Position numbers and translations under genes: made by a program. A stretch of 64,000 nucleotides of DNA. Origin: Nocardiopsis flavescens. GTDB taxonomy: Bacteria; Actinomycetota; Actinomycetes; Streptosporangiales; Streptosporangiaceae. Below the pieces are notes generated by a model. It had not been told where the DNA came from. It worked only from the letters and a program-made list of their open reading frames with translations, and ran no database searches. Every line of letters begins with the position of its first letter. The first letter of the stretch is position 1. The stretch lies in the NCBI RefSeq assembly GCF_900141985.1, contig NZ_FQZK01000016.1:1-64000 (forward strand), given 5' to 3'. Below, in pieces: positions 50,622-59,232 of the stretch.

Positions 50622-51605
50622 CTAGTCGACCAGCGAGAGGTCGTCCACGTCCCAGGTGTTGCAGGAGCCCGGAGTCTGCTCCCGCCACCCGGTGTGCGTC
50701 CAGTGCACGCTGTTGCGCGCCGCCCCGTGCGTGCGCTCCTCCTCCGGCCCGCCCTCCCGGTCGGCGGTCGCCTTCGCGTCCGTGAGCAGCGTATCCAGGT
50801 CGTCGTCGGTCAGCGGGTACCCGACCCGCACCGACCCCAGGAACGCCCCCGCCAGGCAGTTCGCCTGCAACTCGCTGCGCCGCGTCCACCCGTTGCGCGC
50901 GGAGTGGCCCGCCTCCAGGTCCCGCTGCTCGTGGTAGTACTCCAGCAGCCCCGACTCGCCCTGCACGTGGTGCGCGTACTCGTGGGCCAGCAGCGACGCG
51001 TACACGACGCCGTTGCGGGCCCCGTTCCACTTGTCCACCACGTCGGTGACCCCGATGTAGATGCTCGTGCTCGCCCGGCAGTAGAACGCCCCCGCCTGCG
51101 ACGGGTAGGTGCGGCAGGGACTGACCCCGGGCTCGTCCCAGAAAACGCGGCGCGGCGGCGTGAACGGGATCTCCGCCCGCGCGAACTGGGTGCTCCACGC
51201 GTCGTCCAGGCAGTCCGCGACGGCGTCCAGGAACCGCCCCATCGACTCCGGGTCGTCCACGTCCAGCTCCGGAGCCGGGCACGGGCGCGGGGACAGCCGC
51301 CCCGTCCCGTACAGCGGGTTGGCCACCAGGGCCTCGTGCCCCGCGGGCCGCTCCGGGGTCCGCACCGCCCCCGGCAGGGCGCCGGAGCCCCCGCCGGTGG
51401 GCCCCCACCCCGGGCTCGGGTCGGCGCCGGTCGCCGGGACGCCGGACGCGTCCGCCGCCCCGCCCGTGCCGGAGTCCTCCACGGTCGTCCACGACAGCAG
51501 GGTGAGCGCCAGCAGGATCACCAGCAGGCCCGTCACCATCGCGAACACGCGGCGGTCGGTGCGTCGCGCCCGCGCCGCCGCGGACACCTCACCCGAACCG
51601 TGCAC
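50622..51605 (-). CDS. secreted neutral zinc metallopeptidase (YpfJ-like)
   Basis: The 327-residue protein has an N-terminal membrane helix (VFAMVTGLLVILLALTLLSWTTV), then a Gly/Pro linker. PTGGGSGALP and LVANPLYGTGRLSPRPCPAPELDVDD introduce the catalytic region: FYCRASTSIYIGVTDVVDKW, LLAHEYAHHVQGESG (H-E-x-x-H) and RRSELQANCLAGAFLG with the third-ligand Glu. Cys pairs suggest disulfides in the exported domain. The final SCNTWDVDDLSLVD is shared with its neighbour. It is a tandem paralogue of the next gene. Confidence 0.92.
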   Translation of the reverse strand: MHGSGEVSAAARARRTDRRVFAMVTGLLVILLALTLLSWTTVEDSGTGGAADASGVPATGADPSPGWGPTGGGSGALPGAVRTPERPAGHEALVANPLYGTGRLSPRPCPAPELDVDDPESMGRFLDAVADCLDDAWSTQFARAEIPFTPPRRVFWDEPGVSPCRTYPSQAGAFYCRASTSIYIGVTDVVDKWNGARNGVVYASLLAHEYAHHVQGESGLLEYYHEQRDLEAGHSARNGWTRRSELQANCLAGAFLGSVRVGYPLTDDDLDTLLTDAKATADREGGPEEERTHGAARNSVHWTHTGWREQTPGSCNTWDVDDLSLVD

Positions 51606-51656
51606 TGCCGACCGTCCCGTCCTCGCCGGGCCGGGCCGGCCCGTGTCCCGCCACCG

Positions 51657-52580
51657 TCACTGCACCAGCTCGTCGGGGGCGTCCCACGTGTTGCAGGCGC
51701 CCGGGTCCACCCTGTCCATACCGTGCGCGGTCCACAGCCGTCCGTTCTCCGCGCTGCCGTGCGTGTGCCCCAGACCCCGGTCCGAGCGCCGGACGACGTC
51801 ATCGAGGATATTCTCCCGGCCCCGCGGCCCGAATCCCAGCCGCTCCTCGGCCGCGCCCACGAACACCCCGCCCAGGCAGTTGGCCTGGAGCTCGTTGCGG
51901 CGGGTCAGCTCGTCGGCCGTGGACCGCGGCACCCCGGCGCGGACCGAGTGGAACTCCGCCAGTATCCGCGACTGCCCCTGCACGTGGTGGCCGTACTCGT
52001 GGCTGATGATGAACGTGTAGGCCTCCGGCCGGTCGCTGCCCGCCGACGCCTCCACGATGTCCTCCACGCCCAGGTAGAGGCCCTGGTTGGCCTGGCAGTA
52101 GAACGCCGCCGTGTCCCCCGTGGGGAACGCGCCGCAGGGACTGTGCCCCTCGGTGTGCCAGTACACGCGGTTGGGGGCGGTGAACCGCATCCCCGCGTCC
52201 GCGAAGTAGGAGGCCCAGGCCAGGTCCAGGCAGTCGGCGATGGTGTGGACGAACCGCTCCACCGACTCCGGGTCGTCCTCGTCCAGCGCGGGGGCCTCGC
52301 AGGTGACCTCGCCCAGCTCCCCGGCGAGGTAGAGCGGGTTGTCGGTGAGCATCGACCCCCCGCCCGCCGGGTCCCCGTCGTCGTCGGGCGCCGCGTCGGC
52401 CGGGGACACCGGGTGCGACCACGCGGGGTCCGTGCCCGGCAGCATCGCGGAGATGGCGAGGAACCCCGTCATGGCGACCGCCGCCAGCCCGGTGCCCAGG
52501 GTCAGCGACACACCGAGCCCCATCCGCTGGAAGAGCCCGGGCCGCTCCGACCAGTCCTGCGCCGGCCGCACGCCCCTCAC
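51657..52580 (-). CDS. secreted neutral zinc metallopeptidase, paralogue
   Basis: The protein has 307 residues from GTG 52580 (VRGVRPAQDWSERPG), with GGGGGA upstream. One membrane helix (LGVSLTLGTGLAAVAMTGFLAIS) is followed by MLTDNPLYLAGELGEVTCEAPALDEDDPESVERF. AFYCQANQGLYLGVEDIVE, IISHEYGHHVQGQSRIL (H-E-x-x-H) and RNELQANCLGGVFVG then follow, ending ACNTWDAPDELVQ. It keeps all catalytic residues. Tandem duplication is likely, with the helix region and linker diverged. Confidence 0.9.
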   Translation of the reverse strand: MRGVRPAQDWSERPGLFQRMGLGVSLTLGTGLAAVAMTGFLAISAMLPGTDPAWSHPVSPADAAPDDDGDPAGGGSMLTDNPLYLAGELGEVTCEAPALDEDDPESVERFVHTIADCLDLAWASYFADAGMRFTAPNRVYWHTEGHSPCGAFPTGDTAAFYCQANQGLYLGVEDIVEASAGSDRPEAYTFIISHEYGHHVQGQSRILAEFHSVRAGVPRSTADELTRRNELQANCLGGVFVGAAEERLGFGPRGRENILDDVVRRSDRGLGHTHGSAENGRLWTAHGMDRVDPGACNTWDAPDELVQ

Positions 52581-52668
52581 CGGCGGATCCCCCGCGCCGC
52601 CGGGCCGGGCCGTGACGGCGGGGCCGTGCGCGCACCGCCCGGGGACATCGCGGACCGGGGGGACCGGA

Positions 52669-52674
52669 TAGGCT
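52669..52674 (+). promoter_or_regulatory. -10 box TAGGCT, leaderless DUF2207-gene transcript
   Basis: TAGGCT lies 8 bases before ATG 52683, with no Shine-Dalgarno between. Confidence 0.5.
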
Positions 52675-52682
52675 CTCGCATC

Positions 52683-54515
52683 ATGTGGTGGGTCGGCTCC
52701 TGGCGCCAGGCCGTCGCGGCTGCGGCGGCCCTGTTCGTGTTCTCTTCGCTGCCGGCGGCGCCCGCCGCGGGCGCGGCGACCGTGGCGGCACCGGCCACCA
52801 CAGTACCGGCCGCCGGTTCGGGCGTCATCGGGCACCGTGGCGCCGAGGACCCGCTGATCACCAACACCGTGGAACTCGAACTGGACGCCCTGGGCGTCCT
52901 GCACGCCCGGGAGACCATCGCGTTCCAGGGCCCGGCGCCCGAGGTGTTCGTGCGCGGGCTCACCGAGACCATGCTCTACGACACCGAGTACGACCGCCGG
53001 TTCGAGGTCGGCGGGGTGAAGGTCACCGGCCCCGACGGGCGGGCGCTCGACGCCCCGGTGGAGCACAGCGACGGCGCCCTGGTGGTGGAGATCCCCACCG
53101 AGGGCCTGGAGGAGGTCGTCCTCTCCTACCGGGTCGGCGGCACCGTCAGCGAGGTGTCCCGCGGCGTGCAGATGGAGTGGCGCGCCATCGGCGCCTACAG
53201 CCACACCGTCGAGTCCACCGACGTGACCGTCACCGCCCCGCTGCCGCCCGAGGCCCTGTCCTGTCTGGCGGGCGAGCCGCGCAGCGCCATGTACTGCACC
53301 GCCTCCGACATGGGCCCCGACTCCTCGGTCGCGCACTTCCTCCAGGCCGACATGGAGCCCGCCGACCGCCTGGACATCGTGGTCAACTTCCCGGCCGGCA
53401 CCGCCGAGGGCGAGCCCCTCCTGAGCCGGCGCTGGTCGCTGGCCTCGGCCTTCAAGGTGACGCCCGCCACCGCGAGCGTGTTCGGGGTGCTGCTGGTCGT
53501 CCTCGTCGGCGGGCTGGCCGTCCTCGTCCGCGTCCGCGGCCGCGACGAGCGCGCCCTGCGCAGGGAGGCCGCGGCGGGCGACCACGCGCCCGTCACGGAG
53601 GAGGGCGGCCGGGTGCGGTTCGCCCCGCCCGACGACGTCCACCCCGGCCAGATCGGCACGCTCATCGACGAGCGGGTGGACATCGCCGACCTCACCGCCA
53701 CCGTCCTGGACCTGGCGGTGCGCGGCTACATCAGGGTGGAGGAGCTGCCGCACGAGCACTTCACCTCCGTGGACTGGCGGCTGGTCCGCCTGGACGGCCC
53801 GCCCGGCGAGACACTGCTGGCCTCGGAGTGGCTGCTGCTGGACGCCCTCTTCGGGGACCGGCCCACGGTGCGGCTGTCCCGGCTGGGCTCCCGCCGCGCC
53901 TCCGCCGACTTCCCGGCGCGCATCGACCGCGTCCGCGAGGAGCTGTACCGCGACATGGTGCGGCTCAAGTGGTTCGCCCGCTCGCCCAGCCGGGTGCGCA
54001 CCCTGTGGAGCACCGCGGGCATGGTGGTCACCGCCCTCGGCGTCATCCTCACCGTGGTGCTCGCCGTGTTCACCACCGCCGCCTTCACCGGCCTGGCCGT
54101 CGTCATCGCCGGCGCGGCCATCACCGCGGGGGCCCAGTACATGCCGGCCAAGACCAGGCTCGGCAGCTCGGTGTACGCCCACACCGTGGGCTTTCGCGAC
54201 CACCTGCTGAGCCCGCGCGCCGAGGCGGTCCCGCCCGCGCAGCGGGTCGAGCTGTACTCGCGCTACCTGCCCTACGCCGTCATCTTCGACGACGTCGACC
54301 GCTGGGCGGAGCTGCTGGCCGCCGCCGCGCTCGCCGACCCGGTCGGCGGGGAGCCCGAGGGCACCCGGCTGCACTGGTACACCGGGCCGCGCGAGTGGCG
54401 GATCGAGGACTTCTCGGACTCCGTCAGCGCGTTCGTGGTGTCCCTGACCGGCATCATCACCAACACCCGCAGGCTGCGGGTGCTCAACCAGCTCCAGCGT
54501 TCCGAACGCCGCTAG
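52683..54515 (+). CDS. DUF2207 membrane protein
   Basis: The 610-residue protein has a signal peptide (VAAAAALFVFSSLPAAPAAGA) and an extracytoplasmic beta domain. LELDALGVLHARETIAFQGPAPEVFVRGLTETMLYD, YRVGGTVSEVSRGVQMEWRAIG and ADRLDIVVNFPAG belong to it, followed by a membrane helix near 265. A cytoplasmic domain has PPDDVHPGQIGTLIDERVDIADLTATVLDLAVRGYIRVEE, the DUF2207 hallmark. Two further helices and a C-terminal YLPYAVIFDDVDRWAELL follow. Function unknown. It is divergent from the metallopeptidase pair. Confidence 0.92.
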   Translation: MWWVGSWRQAVAAAAALFVFSSLPAAPAAGAATVAAPATTVPAAGSGVIGHRGAEDPLITNTVELELDALGVLHARETIAFQGPAPEVFVRGLTETMLYDTEYDRRFEVGGVKVTGPDGRALDAPVEHSDGALVVEIPTEGLEEVVLSYRVGGTVSEVSRGVQMEWRAIGAYSHTVESTDVTVTAPLPPEALSCLAGEPRSAMYCTASDMGPDSSVAHFLQADMEPADRLDIVVNFPAGTAEGEPLLSRRWSLASAFKVTPATASVFGVLLVVLVGGLAVLVRVRGRDERALRREAAAGDHAPVTEEGGRVRFAPPDDVHPGQIGTLIDERVDIADLTATVLDLAVRGYIRVEELPHEHFTSVDWRLVRLDGPPGETLLASEWLLLDALFGDRPTVRLSRLGSRRASADFPARIDRVREELYRDMVRLKWFARSPSRVRTLWSTAGMVVTALGVILTVVLAVFTTAAFTGLAVVIAGAAITAGAQYMPAKTRLGSSVYAHTVGFRDHLLSPRAEAVPPAQRVELYSRYLPYAVIFDDVDRWAELLAAAALADPVGGEPEGTRLHWYTGPREWRIEDFSDSVSAFVVSLTGIITNTRRLRVLNQLQRSERR

Positions 54516-54556
54516 GGGAAGCACCGCACAGGGGAGAAGAAGAGGGGGAGTCGCCC

Positions 54557-54982
54557 ATGCGCTCGGTCGTGCAGCGGGTGTCGCACGCGTCGGTCACGGT
54601 CGACGGCGAGGTGGTCGGGGAGATCACCCGGCCCGGCCTGATGGCCCTGGTGGGGGTGACCCACACCGACACGGGAGCCGAGGCGGCCAGGCTCGCCCGC
54701 AAGCTGTGGACGCTGCGCATCCTGGAGGGCGAGCTGTCGTGCTCCGACGCCGGAGCCCCCTTGCTGGTCGTCAGCCAGTTCACGCTTTACGGGGACGCCC
54801 GCAAGGGGCGCCGCCCCACCTGGCAGGCCGCCGCGCCCGGCCCGGTCGCGGAGCCCCTGGTGGACGCCGTGGTCGAGGAGCTGCGCGAGCTCGGCGCCAC
54901 GGTCGCCACCGGGGTGTTCGGCGCGAAGATGTCCGTGGGCCTCACCAACGAGGGCCCCTTCACGGTCCTGCTGGAGGTCTGA
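54557..54982 (+). CDS. dtd: D-aminoacyl-tRNA deacylase
   Basis: The 141-residue protein has MRSVVQRVSHASVTVDGEVVGEI, ALVGVTHTDT, LLVVSQFTLYGDARKGRRPTWQAAAPG (the S-Q-F-T-L motif) and GVFGAKMSVGLTNEGPFTVLLEV (the N-x-G-P-x-T motif). It hydrolyses D-aminoacyl-tRNAs and glycyl-tRNA(Ala). The ATG lies 41 bases after the DUF2207 stop, with GGGGGAG as RBS. It may be cotranscribed with DUF2207. Confidence 0.97.
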   Translation: MRSVVQRVSHASVTVDGEVVGEITRPGLMALVGVTHTDTGAEAARLARKLWTLRILEGELSCSDAGAPLLVVSQFTLYGDARKGRRPTWQAAAPGPVAEPLVDAVVEELRELGATVATGVFGAKMSVGLTNEGPFTVLLEV

Positions 54983-55019
54983 GCGGGCCCGGCCCCGCCC
55001 GCCGGCGGGCACGGCGGCG

Positions 55020-55048
55020 CCCCGGCCCCGGGCCGCGCGGGGCCGGGG
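55020..55048. terminator. hairpin between convergent dtd and regX3-like gene
   Basis: CCCCGGCCCC (55020-55029) pairs with GGGGCCGGGG (55039-55048) around a 9-base loop. Confidence 0.6.
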
Positions 55049-55093
55049 ACCGGGACACGAGGGGGCGGGGCCTCCCGGGGGGAGGGCACGGGG

Positions 55094-55798
55094 TCAGACG
55101 TCGGCGGTGACCGGCTCGAACTTGTAGCCCAGCCCGCGCACGGTGACGATGTACCTGGGGCTGCTCGGGTCGTCCTCGATCTTGGCGCGCAGCCGCTTGA
55201 CGTGCACGTCCAGGGTCTTGGTGTCCCCGACGTAGTCGGCGCCCCACACGCGGTCGATGAGCTGCATGCGGGTCAGCACCCGTCCGGCGTTGCGCAGCAG
55301 CACCTCCAGGAGCTCGAACTCCTTGAGGGGCAGCTGGACGTGCTCGCCGCGCACGGTCACCACGTGCCGGTCCACGTCCATCCGGACCGGTCCGGCCTCC
55401 AGCGCCGTGGGCAGCCCCGGCTCGTCGACGGTCTCCCCGCCCCGGCGGCGCAGCACCGCGCGGATGCGGGCCACCAGCTCGCGGGAGGAGAAGGGCTTGG
55501 TCACGTAGTCGTCGGCGCCCAGTTCCAGACCGACGACCTTGTCGATCTCGGAGTCCTTGGCGGTCAGCATGATCACCGGGACGCTGGACTTCTGGCGCAG
55601 GCTCCGGCACACCTCGGTGCCCGACAGCCCCGGCAGCATCAGGTCCAGCAGGACCAGGTCGGCGCCGGTGCGGTCGAAGGTCTCCAGGGCCACGGTCCCG
55701 GTGGGAGCCACGGCGACCTCGAAACCCTCCTTGCGCAGCATGTAGGACAGGGCGTCGCTGTAGGACTCCTCGTCCTCGACCACGAGTACACGAGTCAC
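55094..55798 (-). CDS. regX3: OmpR-family phosphate response regulator (RegX3/PhoP)
   Basis: The protein has 234 residues from GTG 55798, overlapping the kinase stop. The receiver has E9, D10 and phosphoacceptor D52 in LVLLDLMLPGLSG, and MLTAKDSEIDKVVGLELGADDYVTKPFSSRELVARI carries the conserved Lys. The winged helix follows: LPLKEFELLEVLLRNAGRVLTRMQLIDRVWGADYVGDTKTLDVHVKRLRAKIE. It corresponds to RegX3 of mycobacteria and PhoP of Streptomyces, the activator of phosphate starvation genes. It would bind the direct repeats at 57050-57082. Confidence 0.95.
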   Translation of the reverse strand: MTRVLVVEDEESYSDALSYMLRKEGFEVAVAPTGTVALETFDRTGADLVLLDLMLPGLSGTEVCRSLRQKSSVPVIMLTAKDSEIDKVVGLELGADDYVTKPFSSRELVARIRAVLRRRGGETVDEPGLPTALEAGPVRMDVDRHVVTVRGEHVQLPLKEFELLEVLLRNAGRVLTRMQLIDRVWGADYVGDTKTLDVHVKRLRAKIEDDPSSPRYIVTVRGLGYKFEPVTADV

Positions 55799-56988
55799 GG
55801 TGCCGCCTCCTGACGGTCGGTGTTCCGGGCGGCGTCCAGCCCCCGGTCGTCGGGTCTGGGCAGACGCAGAGTGAACGTCGACCCCGACCCCTCCTTGCTC
55901 CACACGGTCACTTCTCCACGGTGGTGGGTCATGATGTGCTTGACGATCGCCAGGCCCAGACCGGTGCCTCCGGTCGCCCGGCTCCGAGCGGCGTCCACAC
56001 GGTAGAACCGCTCGAAGATCCTTTCCAGGTCCTGCTGGGGGATGCCGATCCCCTGGTCGGCGACGCTGATGTCCACGGTGGAGCGCGTCACCGCGACCGA
56101 CACCGCGACCCGGGTGTCCTTGGGGCTGTAGGAGACGGCGTTGGCGATGAGGTTGCGCAGCGCCGTGCCCAGCAGCCCCTCGTCGCCCAGGACGGTGATG
56201 CCCTCGGCGCCGCTGCCCACCAGCTCGATGCCGTTGGCGTCGGCGGGCATGCGCACGGCGTCCAGGGCCTCGTCCACCACGGCCCCCAGGTCCACCCGGG
56301 TGGGCTCGGCCATCGGCTCGGCGCCCTGGATGCGCGAGAGCGTGATGAGGTCCTGGATGAGCGCGGTCAGCCGCGACGCCTCGGTCTGCATCCGGTCGGT
56401 GAACCGGCGCACGGCCTCGGGGTCGTCACTCGCGTCCTGTACGGTTTCGGCCAACAGTGACAACGCACCGACCGGCGTTTTGAGTTCGTGGGAGATGTTG
56501 GCCACGAAATCGCGGCGCACGGCCTCCACCCTCCGGTGCTCGGTCTGGTCCTCGGCCAGCACCAGCACCAGCCCGGTGCCGCCCAGCGGCGCCACCCGCA
56601 CGGCGAAGGACGTCGCGTCGGGGCCGAACTTGCGGACGGCGACCTCGATCTCGGTCTCCCGGATGACGCCGTCGCGCCGGACCCGGCGGGCGAGGCCGAG
56701 GAGCTCGTCGATGACCAGCTCCTCGCCCCGGACGAGCCCGAAGGCCCGGGCGGCCGAGGAGGCGCGCAGCACCCGGTCGGCCGAGTCCAGGACCACGGCG
56801 GAGGAGGGAAGCGCGGAGAGGACCTCGGCGATGCCCGGCGGCAGTGTGGTGCCGTTTCCGCGCTGCGGAGCGGGAGCCGGCCGTTCGGCGGCGCCGGCCC
56901 GGAAGAACGAGCCCGCGAGAACGCCCACGGCGACGCCCGCGACGAGTCCGATGATGCCGGTCAGAGCGGCGAGAAGTTCCCCTTGCAC
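55795..56988 (-). CDS. senX3: phosphate-sensing histidine kinase (SenX3/PhoR)
   Basis: The 397-residue protein has one N-terminal membrane helix (LTGIIGLVAGVAVGVLAG), then a PAS-like region (VLSALPSSAVVLDSADRVLRASSAA). HisKA is FVANISHELKTPVGAL with H167. The ATPase domain has GTALRNLIANAVSYSPKDTRVAV, VADQGIGIPQQDLERIFERFYRVD and TGLGLAIVKHI. It is coupled to regX3 by GTGA. The divergent phoU is 124 bp away; PhoU normally links the Pst transporter to this kinase. No pst genes are in the window. Confidence 0.96.
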   Translation of the reverse strand: MQGELLAALTGIIGLVAGVAVGVLAGSFFRAGAAERPAPAPQRGNGTTLPPGIAEVLSALPSSAVVLDSADRVLRASSAARAFGLVRGEELVIDELLGLARRVRRDGVIRETEIEVAVRKFGPDATSFAVRVAPLGGTGLVLVLAEDQTEHRRVEAVRRDFVANISHELKTPVGALSLLAETVQDASDDPEAVRRFTDRMQTEASRLTALIQDLITLSRIQGAEPMAEPTRVDLGAVVDEALDAVRMPADANGIELVGSGAEGITVLGDEGLLGTALRNLIANAVSYSPKDTRVAVSVAVTRSTVDISVADQGIGIPQQDLERIFERFYRVDAARSRATGGTGLGLAIVKHIMTHHRGEVTVWSKEGSGSTFTLRLPRPDDRGLDAARNTDRQEAAP

Positions 56989-57049
56989 GTTTCGATCGTA
57001 AACGTGCGGACTGGACCTTTACCCGGTCAGGGGCTGTGTCATGGTCGAG

Positions 57050-57082
57050 GTTCTTCCAGCGTTCACCGACTCTTGGCCGACT
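57050..57082. promoter_or_regulatory. PHO-box-like triple 11-bp direct repeat
   Basis: Three consecutive 11-mers, GTTCTTCCAGC (57050-57060), GTTCACCGACT (57061-57071) and CTTGGCCGACT (57072-57082), fit the actinobacterial PHO box of tandem GTTCACC-type units. They lie between divergent senX3 and phoU, a site where Streptomyces PhoP is known to act. Confidence 0.7.
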
Positions 57083-57112
57083 CTTCAGAAATCCACTGGG
57101 AGCATTGACACC

Positions 57113-57775
57113 ATGCGCGATACGTACCACGAGGACCTCGACAGCCTGAGCGAGCGCCTCATCGAGATGACCCGCCTGGCCAGGCACGCCGTCGCCCGCG
57201 CCACCACGGCACTGCTGGACAGCGACCTGGACGCGGCGCAGGAGGTCATCTCCGGTGACGAGAGGATCAACCGGCTCGACCAGGAGGTCGAGGAGACCGC
57301 GTTCAGCCTGATGGCCCGGCAGCAGCCGGTGGCGTCCGACCTGAGGACCATCATCACCTCGCTGTACATGCGCGGAGACCTGGAGCGGATGGGGGACCAC
57401 GCCGTCCACCTGGCCAAGATCGCCCGCCGCAGGCACCCCGACTCGGCGATCCCCGAGCCCGTGCGCTCCATCGTCCTGGAGATGGGACACCAGGCGGAGA
57501 TGCTGGTCACCAAGGCCGGCGAGGTCATCCGGCACCGCGACCCCGACACCGCGCTGGAGCTGGACGAGGACGACGACCGGATGGACCGGCTGCGCCGCAA
57601 GCTGCTCCAGCGCATCCTCGCGCCCGGGTGGGAGTACGGGGTGGAGGCCACCATGGACGTCACCCTGGTGGGGCGGTTCTACGAACGTTTCGGTGACCAC
57701 GCGGTCCACGTCGCGGACAACCTGGTGTACATGGTGACGGGGGAGCGCCGGGAGGACTACGAGCCGGAGAGCTGA
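57113..57775 (+). CDS. phoU: PhoU phosphate-signalling regulator
   Basis: The 220-residue all-helical protein starts MRDTYHEDLDSLSERLIEMTRLARHA. Each half holds the PhoU metal-binding E/D-x3-D motif: LYMRGDLERMGDHAVHLAKIA and VGRFYERFGDHAVHVADN. RQQPVASDLRTIITSLYM is the usual first-repeat signature. It restrains the phosphate response when phosphate is plentiful, probably through the divergent SenX3 kinase. The position next to the PHO box implies PhoP-dependent expression. Confidence 0.96.
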   Translation: MRDTYHEDLDSLSERLIEMTRLARHAVARATTALLDSDLDAAQEVISGDERINRLDQEVEETAFSLMARQQPVASDLRTIITSLYMRGDLERMGDHAVHLAKIARRRHPDSAIPEPVRSIVLEMGHQAEMLVTKAGEVIRHRDPDTALELDEDDDRMDRLRRKLLQRILAPGWEYGVEATMDVTLVGRFYERFGDHAVHVADNLVYMVTGERREDYEPES

Positions 57776-57888
57776 GCCGCCGCCCGAGGCCCGTCTCCCG
57801 GGCGGGAGGGGCCACGGGTACACGTGCGGTCACGGGATGGTGATGCGAATCTCTTTCCGGACGTCCGGGCGGGGTCGGGGGCCGACTC

Positions 57889-58015
57889 CGCGGACCCCCG
57901 TGCGGGAGTCCGCGATCCCTTCCGCTAAAGGGGCCCCGGCCCTCCCGGACCTGCACCGATCGGCTTCTCCCACCAGGTCGGGTAGACTTTGTCAAGCCCT
58001 AAAAAGTAGGGCTTG
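57889..58015. terminator. two hairpins between phoU and carD
   Basis: CGCGGAC/GTCCGCG with an inner CCCG/CGGG lies at 57889-57914. CAAGCCCTA and TAGGGCTTG (57993-58015) form a 9-bp stem around AAAAG, in an A/T-richer stretch. Between 57776 and 58097 I see no gene. TATCCT at about 58065-58070 may be the carD -10 box. Confidence 0.6.
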
Positions 58016-58097
58016 ACCTGCGTGTTCGCAAAGCTAATAGGTACGTTAAGTCACAGATTCGTGGTATCCTTGTGGTAGCGGAAGGGGTACCTGTCAC

Positions 58098-58580
58098 ATG
58101 GCTTTCAAGGTCGGCGACACTGTTGTCTACCCCCATCATGGGGCTGCTCGTATTGAAGCGATCGAGACTCGCACCATTAAGGGCGAGGACAGAATCTACC
58201 TCGTTCTGAGGGTCGACAAGGGCGATCTGACGGTGCGTGTGCCGGCCGCGAACGCCGAGGACGTCGGCGTTCGCGACGTGGTGGGGCAGGAAGGTCTGGA
58301 CAAGGTCTTCGAGGTGCTGCGCGCGCCGCACACCGAGGAGCCCACCAACTGGTCCAGGCGCTACAAGGCCAACCTGGAGAAGCTCGCCTCCGGCGATGTC
58401 AACAAGGTCGCCGAGGTCGTGCGCGACCTGTGGCGCCGGGACAAGGAGCGCGGTCTCTCCGCCGGCGAGAAGCGGATGCTCGCCAAGGCGCGCCAGATTC
58501 TCGTCAGCGAGCTGGCCCTCGCGGAAAAGACCAACGAGGACAAGGCCGAAGCCCTCCTCGACGAGGTTCTCACGAACTGA
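58098..58580 (+). CDS. carD: CarD-family RNA polymerase-binding regulator
   Basis: The 160-residue protein starts MAFKVGDTVVYPHHGAARIEAIETRTIKGEDRIYLVLRV, the Tudor-like RNAP-interacting domain. The helical DNA-binding domain follows: SRRYKANLEKLASGDVNKVAEVVRDLWRRDKERGLSAGEKRMLAKAR, with the Trp that wedges the promoter bubble. CarD stabilises open complexes at rRNA and other promoters and is essential in mycobacteria. AAGGGG lies about 10 bases before the ATG. ispF follows in 26 bp. Confidence 0.97.
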   Translation: MAFKVGDTVVYPHHGAARIEAIETRTIKGEDRIYLVLRVDKGDLTVRVPAANAEDVGVRDVVGQEGLDKVFEVLRAPHTEEPTNWSRRYKANLEKLASGDVNKVAEVVRDLWRRDKERGLSAGEKRMLAKARQILVSELALAEKTNEDKAEALLDEVLTN

Positions 58581-58606
58581 AGCCCGGTCTGGGAATCGCA
58601 TAATTC

Positions 58607-59086
58607 ATGACGAAAATTCCTCGGGTGGGCGTCGGCACCGACGTCCATCCGTTTTCTCCTGGAAGAACGCTTTTCCTCGCCGGTTTGGAATGGCCGGGTG
58701 AGGACGGCGTCAGCGGTCATTCCGATGGGGATGTCGCCGCGCACGCCGCATGCGACGCATTGTTCTCCGCGTGCGGCCTGGGCGACCTGGGGTCCAACTT
58801 CGGGACCTCGGAGCCGCGGTGGAAGGGCGCCTCGGGCGCCGCGCTGCTCGGTGAGACGGTCGCGCGCGTGCGCGCGGCGGGCTTCGAGGTGGGCAACATC
58901 GCGGTGCAGATCGTCAGCAACCGGCCCAAGTTCGCGCCCCGTCGCGCGGAGGCCGAGAAGACGCTGACGGAGATCGTCGGGGCGCCGGTGACGGTGTCGG
59001 CCACCACCACCGACGGGCTGGGCCTCACCGGGCGCGGCGAGGGCATCGCGGCCATCGCCACCGCCCTGTGCGTCCCCGTGGACTGA
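58607..59086 (+). CDS. ispF: 2-C-methyl-D-erythritol 2,4-cyclodiphosphate synthase
   Basis: The 159-residue protein has RVGVGTDVHPFSPGRTLFLAGLEWPGEDGVSGHSDGDVAAHAACDALFSACGLGDLGSNFGTSEPRW, containing the zinc-binding D-x-H and the distal His, plus ATTTDGLGLTGRGEGIAAIA. It makes MEcPP in the MEP pathway. In relatives I know, ispD stands between carD and ispF; here only 26 bases separate them, so ispD must be elsewhere. A strong hairpin closes the unit. Confidence 0.97.
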   Translation: MTKIPRVGVGTDVHPFSPGRTLFLAGLEWPGEDGVSGHSDGDVAAHAACDALFSACGLGDLGSNFGTSEPRWKGASGAALLGETVARVRAAGFEVGNIAVQIVSNRPKFAPRRAEAEKTLTEIVGAPVTVSATTTDGLGLTGRGEGIAAIATALCVPVD

Positions 59087-59097
59087 CCACCGATCGA

Positions 59098-59136
59098 CAA
59101 CGGTGCCCCGCGGCCTCCGGCCGCGGGGCACCGTTG
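59098..59136 (+). terminator. 18-bp stem terminator after ispF
   Basis: CAACGGTGCCCCGCGGCC (59098-59115) and its exact complement (59119-59136) enclose a TCC loop and are followed by CTTCA. It is one of the strongest hairpins in the window. Confidence 0.88.
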
Positions 59137-59232
59137 CTTCACAGGGGCGCAACACTCCTCCCGCTGCCCTCCTGATCCGGACATGCGCATATAAGCGACA
59201 CAGCCGACTCAAGGGGAGCACGGCGGACGTCG

